From the NCBI RefSeq assembly GCF_008973715.1, contig NZ_WBOL01000006.1, positions 140,910 to 204,909 of the forward strand: a DNA stretch of 64,000 nucleotides. Direction: 5' to 3'. Shown piece by piece: positions 36,165-44,836 of the stretch. The notes under the pieces were generated by a model. That model saw only the letters and a list, made by a program, of their open reading frames with translations, did not search any database and was not told the origin of the DNA. The DNA is from Nitrincola schmidtii. GTDB lineage: Bacteria > Pseudomonadota > Gammaproteobacteria > Pseudomonadales > Balneatricaceae. The translations under genes were made by a program, and so were the position numbers. Position 1 is the stretch's first letter. Each line of letters starts with the position of its first letter.

Positions 36165-37010
36165 ATGCAATTCACCGGAACAGAGCGCTATGTCGCGACA
36201 GATGAACTTCAATTAGCGGTTAATGCAGCACTCACACTGGAGCGTCCATTATTGATAAAAGGTGAACCAGGCACGGGTAAAACCCTATTGGCGGAAGAGG
36301 TAGCCAGTGCGTTAGGGCGGCCTTTGTTTACTTGGCATGTGAAATCCACCACTAAAGCGCAACAGGGTTTATATGAATATGATGCGGTTTCACGATTACG
36401 CGACTCACAACTCGGTGATGACCGGGTGCATGACATCAGCAACTACATCGTTCCCGGTAAAGTATGGGAGGCCTTTACCAGCGAAACACCGGCTGTACTG
36501 CTGATTGATGAGATAGATAAAGCGGACATTGAATTCCCAAATGACCTGTTACTGGAATTGGATCGCATGGAGTTTCATGTCTACGAAACACAACAAAATA
36601 TCAAAGCGCATCATCGTCCATTAGTCATTATTACCTCCAATAATGAAAAAGAACTACCGGATGCTTTCCTAAGACGCTGCTTTTTTCATTACATTCGCTT
36701 CCCTGATAAAGACACCATGCGCCAAATCATTCAGGTGCATTTTGCAGATATCCAAAAACAGCTCGTCGAGCGGGCATTAGAAGTCTTTTATGATCTTCGC
36801 GACATTTCAGGATTAAAGAAAAAGCCCAGTACCTCTGAACTCGTCGATTGGCTGAAACTCTTGATGGCAGATGATCTTGCCCGCGATGTATTGTTAAAAC
36901 AAGATACCGCGTCAGCGGTTCCACCCCTGTGTGGGGCACTGGTAAAAAATGAACAGGATACCAGTCTATTGGAACGCCTAGCGTTTATGATTCGTCGCCA
37001 ACAGCGCTAA
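36165..37010 (+). CDS. MoxR-family AAA+ ATPase
   Basis: About 281 residues. Walker A GEPGTGKTLLAEEVA, Walker B VLLIDEIDKADIEFP and sensor-1 VIITSNNEKELPDAFLRRC are intact. I chose ATG at 36165; an upstream GTG at 36132 adds 11 residues. MoxR ATPases usually work with a VWA protein to insert metals or remodel complexes, and the VWA gene follows 13 bases downstream. The target of this pair is unknown; no CO dehydrogenase or methanol dehydrogenase genes are near. Confidence 0.9.
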   Translation: MQFTGTERYVATDELQLAVNAALTLERPLLIKGEPGTGKTLLAEEVASALGRPLFTWHVKSTTKAQQGLYEYDAVSRLRDSQLGDDRVHDISNYIVPGKVWEAFTSETPAVLLIDEIDKADIEFPNDLLLELDRMEFHVYETQQNIKAHHRPLVIITSNNEKELPDAFLRRCFFHYIRFPDKDTMRQIIQVHFADIQKQLVERALEVFYDLRDISGLKKKPSTSELVDWLKLLMADDLARDVLLKQDTASAVPPLCGALVKNEQDTSLLERLAFMIRRQQR

Positions 37011-37023
37011 TAAGGTCGTCTCG

Positions 37024-38202
37024 ATGCTGATCGATTTTTTCGAAACTCTACGAAAAGCCGAAGTTCCTGCGACGCCGAGGGAGTTTTTGGATCTCATTCG
37101 TGCGCTAGATAATAATCTGGCCTTTGCCGATCTGAATGCTTTTTACCTGCTCGGGCGCACCTGTTTGGTAAAAGATGAAAAGTACTATGATCGATTTGAC
37201 CAAGCCTTTTCTTACTACTTCTCTGGTCTAGGCGAATTGCCCATGTCACTGGAGCAGTTGATTCCTGATGAATGGCTGCGCAAAACCTTTTCTAAACAAC
37301 TGACCGATGCTGAAAAAGCTGAACTGAGTAGCCTTGGCAGCTTAGAGAAACTGCTCGAAACCCTGCAAGAACGACTCAATGAGCAAAAAGGACGTCATGC
37401 GGGTGGTAATAAATGGATAGGCACAGGAGGAACATCACCCTTTGGACACAGTGGTTATCACCCAGAAGGCGTCAGAATCGGTGGCGAGTCCCGCCATCGC
37501 AAAGCCGTGAAGGTATGGGATAAGCGCGAGTTTCGTAACCTAGACGACCATCAAAATCTTGATAATCGTAATATCCAGGTTGCCTTAAAACGCCTGCGTA
37601 AATTTGCGCGCACTGGCGCCCATGAAGAACTCGATCTGGAATCCACTATTCGAGCGACTGCACGCAATGCAGGTCACTTAGATATCAAAATGGTTCGTGA
37701 ACGTCATAATGCTGTTAAGGTGCTGCTGTTGTTGGATATTGGTGGCTCCATGGATGAACATATTCAGCATATTGAAGCGCTGTTTAGTGCTTGCCGAACT
37801 GAATTTCGTCATCTTGAAAGCTATTACTTTCATAACTGCATCTATGAATCAGTTTGGCGTGATAATCGCCGTCGTTTCGATAACCGCACCGCAACACTCG
37901 ATCTGATCAACACTTACGCCTCTGATTATAAAGTCATTATTGTTGGCGATGCGTCCATGTCACCCTATGAGATTGCTGTTCCGGGTGGCAGTGTTGAACA
38001 CATGAATGCAGAACCAGGTCAACGTTGGATTGAACGTATCACCCATCATTGGCCATCAATCGTCTGGCTCAACCCCGTCGAGCAGCGCTACTGGCCTTAC
38101 ACTCAGTCTATTGGCATGGTGCAAAGCTTGGTTCAACAACGTATGTATCCGATGACGTTAGAAGGGTTGGATGGTGCGATGAAAGAGCTCAGTAAGCATT
38201 AA
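37024..38202 (+). CDS. VWA (CoxE-like) protein, MoxR partner
   Basis: A 392-residue soluble protein with a C-terminal von Willebrand A domain. The MIDAS motif is LLLLDIGGSMDEHI (D-x-G-x-S), followed by VIIVGDASMSPYEI. The N-terminal part (about 1-190) is CoxE-like. It is co-transcribed with the MoxR ATPase. The 248 bases after it, before the convergent kinase gene, hold nothing I can identify. Confidence 0.87.
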   Translation: MLIDFFETLRKAEVPATPREFLDLIRALDNNLAFADLNAFYLLGRTCLVKDEKYYDRFDQAFSYYFSGLGELPMSLEQLIPDEWLRKTFSKQLTDAEKAELSSLGSLEKLLETLQERLNEQKGRHAGGNKWIGTGGTSPFGHSGYHPEGVRIGGESRHRKAVKVWDKREFRNLDDHQNLDNRNIQVALKRLRKFARTGAHEELDLESTIRATARNAGHLDIKMVRERHNAVKVLLLLDIGGSMDEHIQHIEALFSACRTEFRHLESYYFHNCIYESVWRDNRRRFDNRTATLDLINTYASDYKVIIVGDASMSPYEIAVPGGSVEHMNAEPGQRWIERITHHWPSIVWLNPVEQRYWPYTQSIGMVQSLVQQRMYPMTLEGLDGAMKELSKH

Positions 38203-38450
38203 CACCTGAATCCGTGACTTCAGACTCAACAAAAGTGTTCAAAACCCTGCAATAGCAAGGCGTCCAACATTAAAATAAAGCTGTTAAGTAAGGCTTGAAG
38301 TTCAAGACAGTATCTAAACTCCGATCTTCAATGGACTACATTCGAATTAAACTTCCAGCTTTTCCAATGCTGAGGTATCTTCTGGGGGTTTAGTAAACGC
38401 CGTGTTTTTTATTTAGATAGCAATAATTCACACATTGATTCTCGTAAAAA

Positions 38451-39782
38451 CTAACGGCAATGACGAAGAAGTTCGTCTTTTAACGATTTTAAATTAATTG
38501 GTTTGGTTAAGAATCCATTCATACCCGCTGTCTCACATTTTTCACGATCCTCTGAGAAAGCGTTAGCGGTCAGTGCCACGATAATGGGTTGCTTTAGATC
38601 ATTTCTCGAACGGATTACGGTCGTTGCGGTAATCCCGTCCATAACAGGCATCTGCATATCCATTAAAACCAAATCAAAATAATGATTTTCAATCTGCTCA
38701 ATCGCTTGCAATCCATTTTCAGCTAGAACAACCGCTACACCGATCTTTTCCATCAGTTTTCTGACAAGCATTTGGTTTACAGGGTTATCCTCTACTAGCA
38801 GAACACGTAATTCGTGAAGATTTTCGATGCTGGTTTCTTCATGTGGATCAGTAACACTGATGGACTTGGGAGTGTTTGCTTTAAAGGAAAAACTAAAACG
38901 ACTGCCGTGAACAATTGATTCGTCTAACCAGAGCGATCCCTGCATCGCTTTAGCGAGATGCTTAGAGATAATGAGGCCTAAACCACTCCCCCCATATTTA
39001 CGTGTGATCGTGCTATCGACTTGGCTAAATGGCTTAAATAAGCGTTCGCGGTGTTCTAGAGAAATGCCTATCCCGGTATCTTGCACAAACGCTAGCCACG
39101 AATCAGATTCGGAAGGGTTCTTCTGTAGCCCAATCGTGATGTCACCTTCATGAGTGAATTTAATCGCGTTAGAGATCAAATTAAAAAATATCTGTCTAAG
39201 GCGCGTTGGATCGCCTAGCAGGTGTTGCGGCAAATCTGTTGATATCGCAAGATTTAATGAAAGCCCTTTGTCTGATATCTGGGTTGAAAAAATCGCTATC
39301 AAATCGTCAATGAGTGCCTTGAGATTAAACGGAATATTCTCTAACTCTAACTTTCCTGCTTCAATTTTAGATAAATCGAGAATATCACTGATCAGTGACA
39401 GCAGTGTTTGACCACAGTTAGTCAAGGTATTTAAATACTGGCTCTGTTCTGGCGTGATGGATGTTGTTCTCAGTAACTCCGTCATACCAAGAACTCCATT
39501 AAGCGGCGTTCGAATCTCATGGCTCATCGTCGCCAAAAACTCTGATTTAGCCTGGGTCGCTTTTTTAGCCTGACTCAGTGCTTCAGACAACTCTTGCGTT
39601 CGTTGATCTATTCTATTTTCAAGATCACTTGCCAATTGCAGAAGGTTTTGATTTGCGTGATAAAGCTCTAGACTTTTACCTTCAAGGAGGGCTTCTGCTT
39701 CTTTTCGAGCTCGTCTTTCTCTATCTAAGCGTTTGGCCCACCGTGCTTCAAGCGTTGCGACATCATTCATCGTATCAGTCAT
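38451..39782 (-). CDS. Hybrid histidine kinase without its own sensor domain (H-NOX partner)
   Basis: A 443-residue protein: N-terminal coiled coil (about 10-75), HisKA with [14 protein letters not shown] (His88), HATPase ([28 protein letters not shown]) and a C-terminal receiver domain ([15 protein letters not shown], phospho-Asp in [12 protein letters not shown]). It has no membrane segment and no input domain. The H-NOX gene ends 12 bases upstream in the same operon, so H-NOX very likely supplies the signal, as in HnoX/HnoK systems. Confidence 0.9.
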   Translation of the reverse strand: MTDTMNDVATLEARWAKRLDRERRARKEAEALLEGKSLELYHANQNLLQLASDLENRIDQRTQELSEALSQAKKATQAKSEFLATMSHEIRTPLNGVLGMTELLRTTSITPEQSQYLNTLTNCGQTLLSLISDILDLSKIEAGKLELENIPFNLKALIDDLIAIFSTQISDKGLSLNLAISTDLPQHLLGDPTRLRQIFFNLISNAIKFTHEGDITIGLQKNPSESDSWLAFVQDTGIGISLEHRERLFKPFSQVDSTITRKYGGSGLGLIISKHLAKAMQGSLWLDESIVHGSRFSFSFKANTPKSISVTDPHEETSIENLHELRVLLVEDNPVNQMLVRKLMEKIGVAVVLAENGLQAIEQIENHYFDLVLMDMQMPVMDGITATTVIRSRNDLKQPIIVALTANAFSEDREKCETAGMNGFLTKPINLKSLKDELLRHCR

Positions 39783-39794
39783 CAGCTTGAATTC

Positions 39795-40325
39795 TTAACA
39801 ACGTGTAATTTGGAAGCGAGCAGAGTTTTCATCTAGCATCTCTCGTTTTACCTCTACTTGCTCACCATAATGACGTGCGCAAGCAATGATAAGCCCCTCC
39901 GCCAAATCAGAAAAATGGCGTGATGAGTGGTAAATCATGTTTAAGGTATTCCCTTCACGCTGACAATCAAAACGTGGCAATTGAGCATCGGGATATAGCT
40001 TTATGACTTCGGGGTGTATGTAATCCTCAACACTGCTCAAAAATGTGAAACTATCATTAATATCTTTAAAGAATGATGGGAACTTTTCAAAGAACACCTT
40101 GAACAAGTGTTGACCAAACGCTTTTACTAAATCATCTGGCGCTATATCTGTACGTTCAGAGAGTGCTATCACCATATCCACTAACTCTTGATGGTCGTAG
40201 ACTCCTACACTAGTGTAGGCACCGCCAGACTTAGGGTTCGCTGCATCAATAATGTCATCAACCATGTCTATCGAGAAGGTTTCTTCAACCATGTCTAAAA
40301 ATTCAGTAAACACCATGCCTTTCAT
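39795..40325 (-). CDS. Haem-NO binding protein (H-NOX)
   Basis: A 176-residue cytoplasmic haem sensor. The proximal haem ligand is His104 in EDYIHPEVIKLYP, and the haem-propionate motif YxSxR is YHSSR (132-136). The N-terminus KGMVFTEFLDMVEE is typical. It is the first gene of a two-gene operon with the hybrid kinase. Facultative-anaerobe H-NOX proteins of this type bind NO and inhibit their kinase. The gene is divergent from the c-di-GMP protein at 40586. Confidence 0.93.
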   Translation of the reverse strand: MKGMVFTEFLDMVEETFSIDMVDDIIDAANPKSGGAYTSVGVYDHQELVDMVIALSERTDIAPDDLVKAFGQHLFKVFFEKFPSFFKDINDSFTFLSSVEDYIHPEVIKLYPDAQLPRFDCQREGNTLNMIYHSSRHFSDLAEGLIIACARHYGEQVEVKREMLDENSARFQITRC

Positions 40326-40585
40326 GAATAAATACCTCTTAACTGAACACTCAGATAACTATAGCACGAGTTGGTTAAGAGTTAACTTCAACCAAGATGC
40401 CAAAAAAGCAGAGAAGTTTTTTCCAGAAGAAAACGATTACCTGAATCAAACTAAATATTTTCACCTAAAAATACAGAGAAGCGTATTCCTGTCATATACT
40501 CTAAAAATCGACTCTTAAACCTTGCCTTTGTATGAGTGTTGTCACTTTACAATTTAAATAGAGATGATCAAATAGAGCTATTAAC

Positions 40586-43500
40586 GTGCTTATAAATATC
40601 ATAAACAATACCGCAACCCTACCACTGCGCGGTTATGTTTTAAATTTCCTGAGGCCAATCACGCTATTCGGGCTTCTGGTGTTGATATTTTTTGCCTCTT
40701 TATGCCATGCCAACAACGACGAACAGCAACTGCAAAATGATCAGATTACATTAGGTATCTTCGCCTTCCGTCCTAAGGAAATTCTGACTCAACAATACCA
40801 ACCCTTAGCGGACTATTTGACTGAGGCACTGGGTGATATTCAGGTGGTTATTGAGATACTGACTCAAGATGAAATTGAGGATGCCATCCTTGATCAACAA
40901 TTGGATTTGCTATTTACCAACCCCAGTCACTATGTTCAGGTCAGAAGCAGAAGTCCGTTGAGCGGCGCCTTAGCCACTCTCATCAGCATGGAAGATGGAC
41001 AGGCAGTTGATCATTTAGGTGGTGTGATTATCACTCGATTTGATAACCCTAACCCAAATGATCTTAAACAACTTCGTGGAAGTAACATTGGCGTGCCAGG
41101 TACACGTTTTTTAGGCGGGTTTCAAGCTCAAGCTTACGAGTTACAACAAGTGGGATTAAGATTACCTGATCACGCCGAATTGATCGTGTTAGGCGGCCAC
41201 GATGCAGTTGTTTATGCGGTGCTGGCAGGTGATGTTGAATATGGCTTTATCCGATCAGGCATTATCGAGGCGATGGAACGCGAAAGTAAAATCGATCCGA
41301 CAAAACTAACCATCATTAATCCACAACAATTCCCCCACTTTCCATATCGCGTCTCGACCCGACTCTATCCTGAATGGGCGTTTGTCTCCTTGCCACATGT
41401 TGATCGTCGCCATGTCCGATTAATCGCTAGTGCTCTAATGGCTCTGGAAGAACACCACCCCGCAGCCAAGAACGCAAACATTGGTGGTTTTTCACCGCCG
41501 GGGGATTACCTACCCGTAGAAAACCTGGCTCGGGCATTGCGAATGCCGCCTTTTGATGAGCGCATTCCCTTAGAAGTTTTTTGGTATGATCACCGTGAAA
41601 TTGCAATTACCAGTTTACTCTTGCTAGGCATTTTATCGATTTGGGCCCTATGGGTGAGTGGCCGCATGATGCAGCAACGGCGCCGTGCCGATGCATTGAC
41701 TCGCCAGGCAGCCAGTGTTTTTGAACATGCTAACGAAGGCATTATTATTACCGATCCTCAAGGAGTCATCCTTGATGTTAACGCCGCTTTTACCAATATC
41801 ACCGGTTATAATCGAGAGGATGTGATAGGAAAAAATCCTCGAATACTTCGCTCTAATCAGCACAATCGAGAATTTTATCAAGAAATGTGGAAAGCGCTTG
41901 AGCAAACCGGTTTATGGCGTGGTGAGTTATGGAATCGTCACAAAAATGGCCAACTTTATGCAGAACTACTGAACATTAGCACCATTCGAAAACCTAATGG
42001 CGAAATAGTCCGCTATATCGGTATTTTTTCAGACATCACTCAACTGAAACAGCAGCAAAAACAACTCGAGTTTATGGCCCACTATGACGCTCTGACGGGC
42101 CTTCCTAATCGAGTATTGCTAGCAGATCGTCTACAACAGGCCATGTCCCAAGCTCAACGACGCAAAAACAAGGTTGCTGTCGTATTTCTAGATCTGGACG
42201 GCTTTAAAAACATTAACGATTCCCATGATCATGAGTTTGGTGATCTTCTGCTTGTTCATATCGCCAATAAGATGAAATCAGTCATGCGAGAGGGCGACAC
42301 ATTAGCGCGTTTCGGTGGCGATGAGTTTGTTGCTGTATTGCTAGATTTCCCCAATCTTCCAAGCAGTGTACCTGTGCTTGAACGACTTCTTCACACCTGC
42401 GCCGAAACTGTCATCATCAAAGGCAAGCAAATCTCAATTTCCGCAAGCATCGGTGTCAGTTATTTCCCACAGGAGGAAGAACTGGATGCCGATCAGTTGA
42501 TACGTCAAGCAGATCAAGCCATGTACCAGGCAAAACAAACTGGTAAAAATCATTATCACATTTTTGATACTGAGCAAGACAACGCGGTACGTGGTCAGTA
42601 CGAAAGCATTGAAAGGATACGTGAAGCCCTAAGCAAAAATGAATTTGTGCTGTATTACCAACCCAAGGTCAACATGCGCACGGGGGAAGTTCATGGTGTA
42701 GAAGCGCTGATTCGCTGGCAACATCCAGAACGCGGCCTACTTCCTCCTGCAACCTTTTTGCCGATCTTAGAACACCATCCGCTGGCTATCTCACTGGGCG
42801 AATGGGTGCTGTCGACAGCCTTGTCTCAACTCGATGAATGGCGAAGCCAAGGATTGAAACTGTCCATTAGTGTCAATATTCATGCATTGCATCTACAACA
42901 GGAAAACTTTATCGAACGTTTGCAAGCCGAAATCAAAAACCACCCAGACTTCATGCCGGGTGAGCTTGAGCTCGAAATTCTTGAAACCAGCGCGCTTGAG
43001 AATATTGCTGGGGTATCCAAGATCATTCAAGGCTGTCAGAAGCTAGGTGTCGACTTTTCTGTGGATGATTTTGGCACAGGTTACTCATCACTGACCTATC
43101 TGAAACGTTTACCCGTTCATATGCTAAAGATCGATCAAAGTTTTGTCAGAGATATGCTGGAAGATCCTGATGACCTAGCCATTTTAGATGGCATCATAGG
43201 ACTGGCGAATGCGTTTAACCGCAAAGTGATTGCTGAGGGGGTCGAAACATCAGAGCACTCAGAAATGCTGCTTCGCCTGGGTTGTGAGTTAGGACAGGGC
43301 TACGCTATTGGCAAACCCATGCCCGCCTCCATGCTTACCACATGGATTGAAACCTGGCGCCCAACCGAGATTCACCGAACAACGCAACCGGTAGAACACA
43401 AGAATCTTCCGGTACTGTTTGCCATCGTTGAACATATCGCTTGGACAAAAGAGATAGAACACTATGTCAATGGCCAACAACTTCTGCCGCCGGTGATAGG

Positions 43501-43750
43501 AAAAGAGGAGTGTCGTTTTGGCCAGTGGCTATCTGGCCATCAACTGAGTTCGACACTTAACCCAACCACACTTGAAAAACTCAAAAAGCACCATGATGAC
43601 TTACACCAACAGGCTGTTAACTTAATTACGTTGAAGAGTAATCAGCAGCAAGAGAAAGCCATTCTTGGCATAGAAACACTGCATCAGAAGCGTCTTTCGC
43701 TACAGCAGCTTTTAGAAGAGTTACTCAAAGAACCACCGAGTCAGTTTTAA
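40586..43750 (+). CDS. PhnD-like sensor with PAS, GGDEF, EAL and C-terminal CZB domains
   Basis: A 1054-residue membrane signalling protein. In order: signal/anchor (about 22-42), periplasmic PhnD-like phosphonate-binding fold (about 50-320, ITLGIFAFRPKEILTQQYQP), membrane helix (about 340-360), PAS (about 370-490), GGDEF (ARFGGDEFVAVLLD), EAL (VEALIRWQHP, DDFGTGYSSLTYL) and a CZB zinc-binding domain at the end (HIAWTKEIEHYV, CRFGQWLSG, then HHDDLHQ). Both GGDEF and EAL motifs look intact, so it may make or break c-di-GMP. Start is GTG (40586). It is divergent from the H-NOX operon. The 260-base gap between them holds no clear gene. Confidence 0.88.
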   Translation: MLINIINNTATLPLRGYVLNFLRPITLFGLLVLIFFASLCHANNDEQQLQNDQITLGIFAFRPKEILTQQYQPLADYLTEALGDIQVVIEILTQDEIEDAILDQQLDLLFTNPSHYVQVRSRSPLSGALATLISMEDGQAVDHLGGVIITRFDNPNPNDLKQLRGSNIGVPGTRFLGGFQAQAYELQQVGLRLPDHAELIVLGGHDAVVYAVLAGDVEYGFIRSGIIEAMERESKIDPTKLTIINPQQFPHFPYRVSTRLYPEWAFVSLPHVDRRHVRLIASALMALEEHHPAAKNANIGGFSPPGDYLPVENLARALRMPPFDERIPLEVFWYDHREIAITSLLLLGILSIWALWVSGRMMQQRRRADALTRQAASVFEHANEGIIITDPQGVILDVNAAFTNITGYNREDVIGKNPRILRSNQHNREFYQEMWKALEQTGLWRGELWNRHKNGQLYAELLNISTIRKPNGEIVRYIGIFSDITQLKQQQKQLEFMAHYDALTGLPNRVLLADRLQQAMSQAQRRKNKVAVVFLDLDGFKNINDSHDHEFGDLLLVHIANKMKSVMREGDTLARFGGDEFVAVLLDFPNLPSSVPVLERLLHTCAETVIIKGKQISISASIGVSYFPQEEELDADQLIRQADQAMYQAKQTGKNHYHIFDTEQDNAVRGQYESIERIREALSKNEFVLYYQPKVNMRTGEVHGVEALIRWQHPERGLLPPATFLPILEHHPLAISLGEWVLSTALSQLDEWRSQGLKLSISVNIHALHLQQENFIERLQAEIKNHPDFMPGELELEILETSALENIAGVSKIIQGCQKLGVDFSVDDFGTGYSSLTYLKRLPVHMLKIDQSFVRDMLEDPDDLAILDGIIGLANAFNRKVIAEGVETSEHSEMLLRLGCELGQGYAIGKPMPASMLTTWIETWRPTEIHRTTQPVEHKNLPVLFAIVEHIAWTKEIEHYVNGQQLLPPVIGKEECRFGQWLSGHQLSSTLNPTTLEKLKKHHDDLHQQAVNLITLKSNQQQEKAILGIETLHQKRLSLQQLLEELLKEPPSQF

Positions 43751-43753
43751 CGC

Positions 43754-43948
43754 TTACATTGACTCGCCAATAACCACAAAACTTGCCAGTTCCATCGCAG
43801 CATACTCTGGAAAAACGAGAAGCTTGGCTCCATGATCTGCCGCGATACTCACCCACTCGGTCAGTTTTGCTTGGTAATCCCCCCAAGTTTCAAACCAATC
43901 TATGGGGTATGCTGCCACGGCGGCTTTGAAAGGCAACTGTTTCATCAA
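43754..43948 (-). pseudogene. Truncated carbon-nitrogen hydrolase (nitrilase superfamily)
   Basis: A 64-residue frame starts like a nitrilase-family enzyme (FKAAVAAYPIDWFETWGDYQ; AKLLVFPEYAAMELAS with the catalytic Glu of FPEY) but stops at once after it, where such proteins need about 200 more residues including Lys and Cys. It ends 3 bases from the convergent c-di-GMP gene, so a deletion most likely removed the rest. GNAT and nitrilase genes are often paired, and a GNAT gene lies just upstream. Confidence 0.75.
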
Positions 43949-44004
43949 GCGTCATACCCCATAAAATCAATTCAGATCAGCAAAAAAGTGAATTGGTTTA
44001 GGAC

Positions 44005-44592
44005 TCACAACATTTTTAACCAAATCTGCATGGTTTTATCCGTTTCTTTTGGTTGATCAACATCTTTCCAACTAAAGTCAGCTTCCACACCTTCTAGTGG
44101 AACATAATCTCGTTTATACCAAAACTCATCTAAGGATTGATAGTTTTCGGGTTTAAGGGGATGGTTTAACGGCCGACTGACTGCCGCAAAGCAACTAAAT
44201 TGCAAGCCCAAATCGCGACCATGCGCCTCACGCCGGTCAAAGAAAGCATGTCTAAACCCTTGCCCGCGATACTCAGGCAGGAGCACGGATTCACCACAGT
44301 ACAACATTGTCTCAGGATTAAAGCCGGCATCCGAGAGGGTTTCAGAAAACGATTTATCATGCTCACTCAAGATGCCGCAGGTCGCAGCACCCACCAGTTT
44401 TTTGCCATCAAAGGCACCCACAACTAATGAATGCTTATTCAGATAATGCTTTAGGTACTTTTGCTCGTAGGCTCGAGTACCATCATACAAGTAAGGGAAG
44501 CCTCTAAAGATCTGGATTCTTAAATCAGCAATAGCATCAAACCAAGGCCAAATATCATCACCATTTAAGTTTATGATCTTAATGTTTGTCAT
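44005..44592 (-). CDS. GNAT-family N-acetyltransferase
   Basis: A 195-residue protein with the GNAT acetyl-CoA-binding segment (CGESVLLPEYRGQGFRHAFF, R/Q-x-x-G-x-G/A type) and the strand LVVGAFDGKKLVGAATC. I chose ATG at 44592 (MTNIKIINLNG); the longer frame to 44706 runs through an inverted repeat and is unlikely. Substrate unknown. It lies upstream of the nitrilase remnant on the same strand, the usual pair. Confidence 0.85.
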   Translation of the reverse strand: MTNIKIINLNGDDIWPWFDAIADLRIQIFRGFPYLYDGTRAYEQKYLKHYLNKHSLVVGAFDGKKLVGAATCGILSEHDKSFSETLSDAGFNPETMLYCGESVLLPEYRGQGFRHAFFDRREAHGRDLGLQFSCFAAVSRPLNHPLKPENYQSLDEFWYKRDYVPLEGVEADFSWKDVDQPKETDKTMQIWLKML

Positions 44593-44648
44593 GATTGCCC
44601 GCCACTTGAGCGATCCAGTGGTTAATTTGATATAGCACGATAAACACC

Positions 44649-44693
44649 CCCCTAGTTTTTTTGTTTGTACAATCCTGACACAAACACTAGGGG
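44649..44693. repeat. 45-base imperfect palindrome upstream of the GNAT gene
   Basis: CCCCTAGT (44649-44656) faces ACTAGGGG (44686-44693), and inside GTTTGT (44663-44668) faces ACAAAC (44680-44685). Six T's bulge on one arm. It lies 57-101 bases before the GNAT start. It may be an operator or a transcript hairpin. I see no other gene in 44593-44836. Confidence 0.6.
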
Positions 44694-44836
44694 ATTGAGA
44701 ATTCACCTTAGACTAGAAAGATGATGCCATGACGCAATTAACAAATCTTAGGTCGTTTTTTAAATAAACTATTTGCAGACAATAACCCCTCGTTCTAAAG
44801 TGTGGTTTCTTCGTAAAGATAGGGATAAGTCAGCAA

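Noticed and set aside
40252..40518. 88-codon + strand frame in the gap before the PhnD-GGDEF-EAL gene
   Set aside because: It begins inside the H-NOX gene on the other strand and shows no family pattern or convincing ribosome site.
44649..44693. Palindrome considered as an insertion-sequence end or intrinsic terminator
   Set aside because: No transposase or paired far end, and it lies upstream of the GNAT gene, so a terminator would have no gene to serve on that strand.
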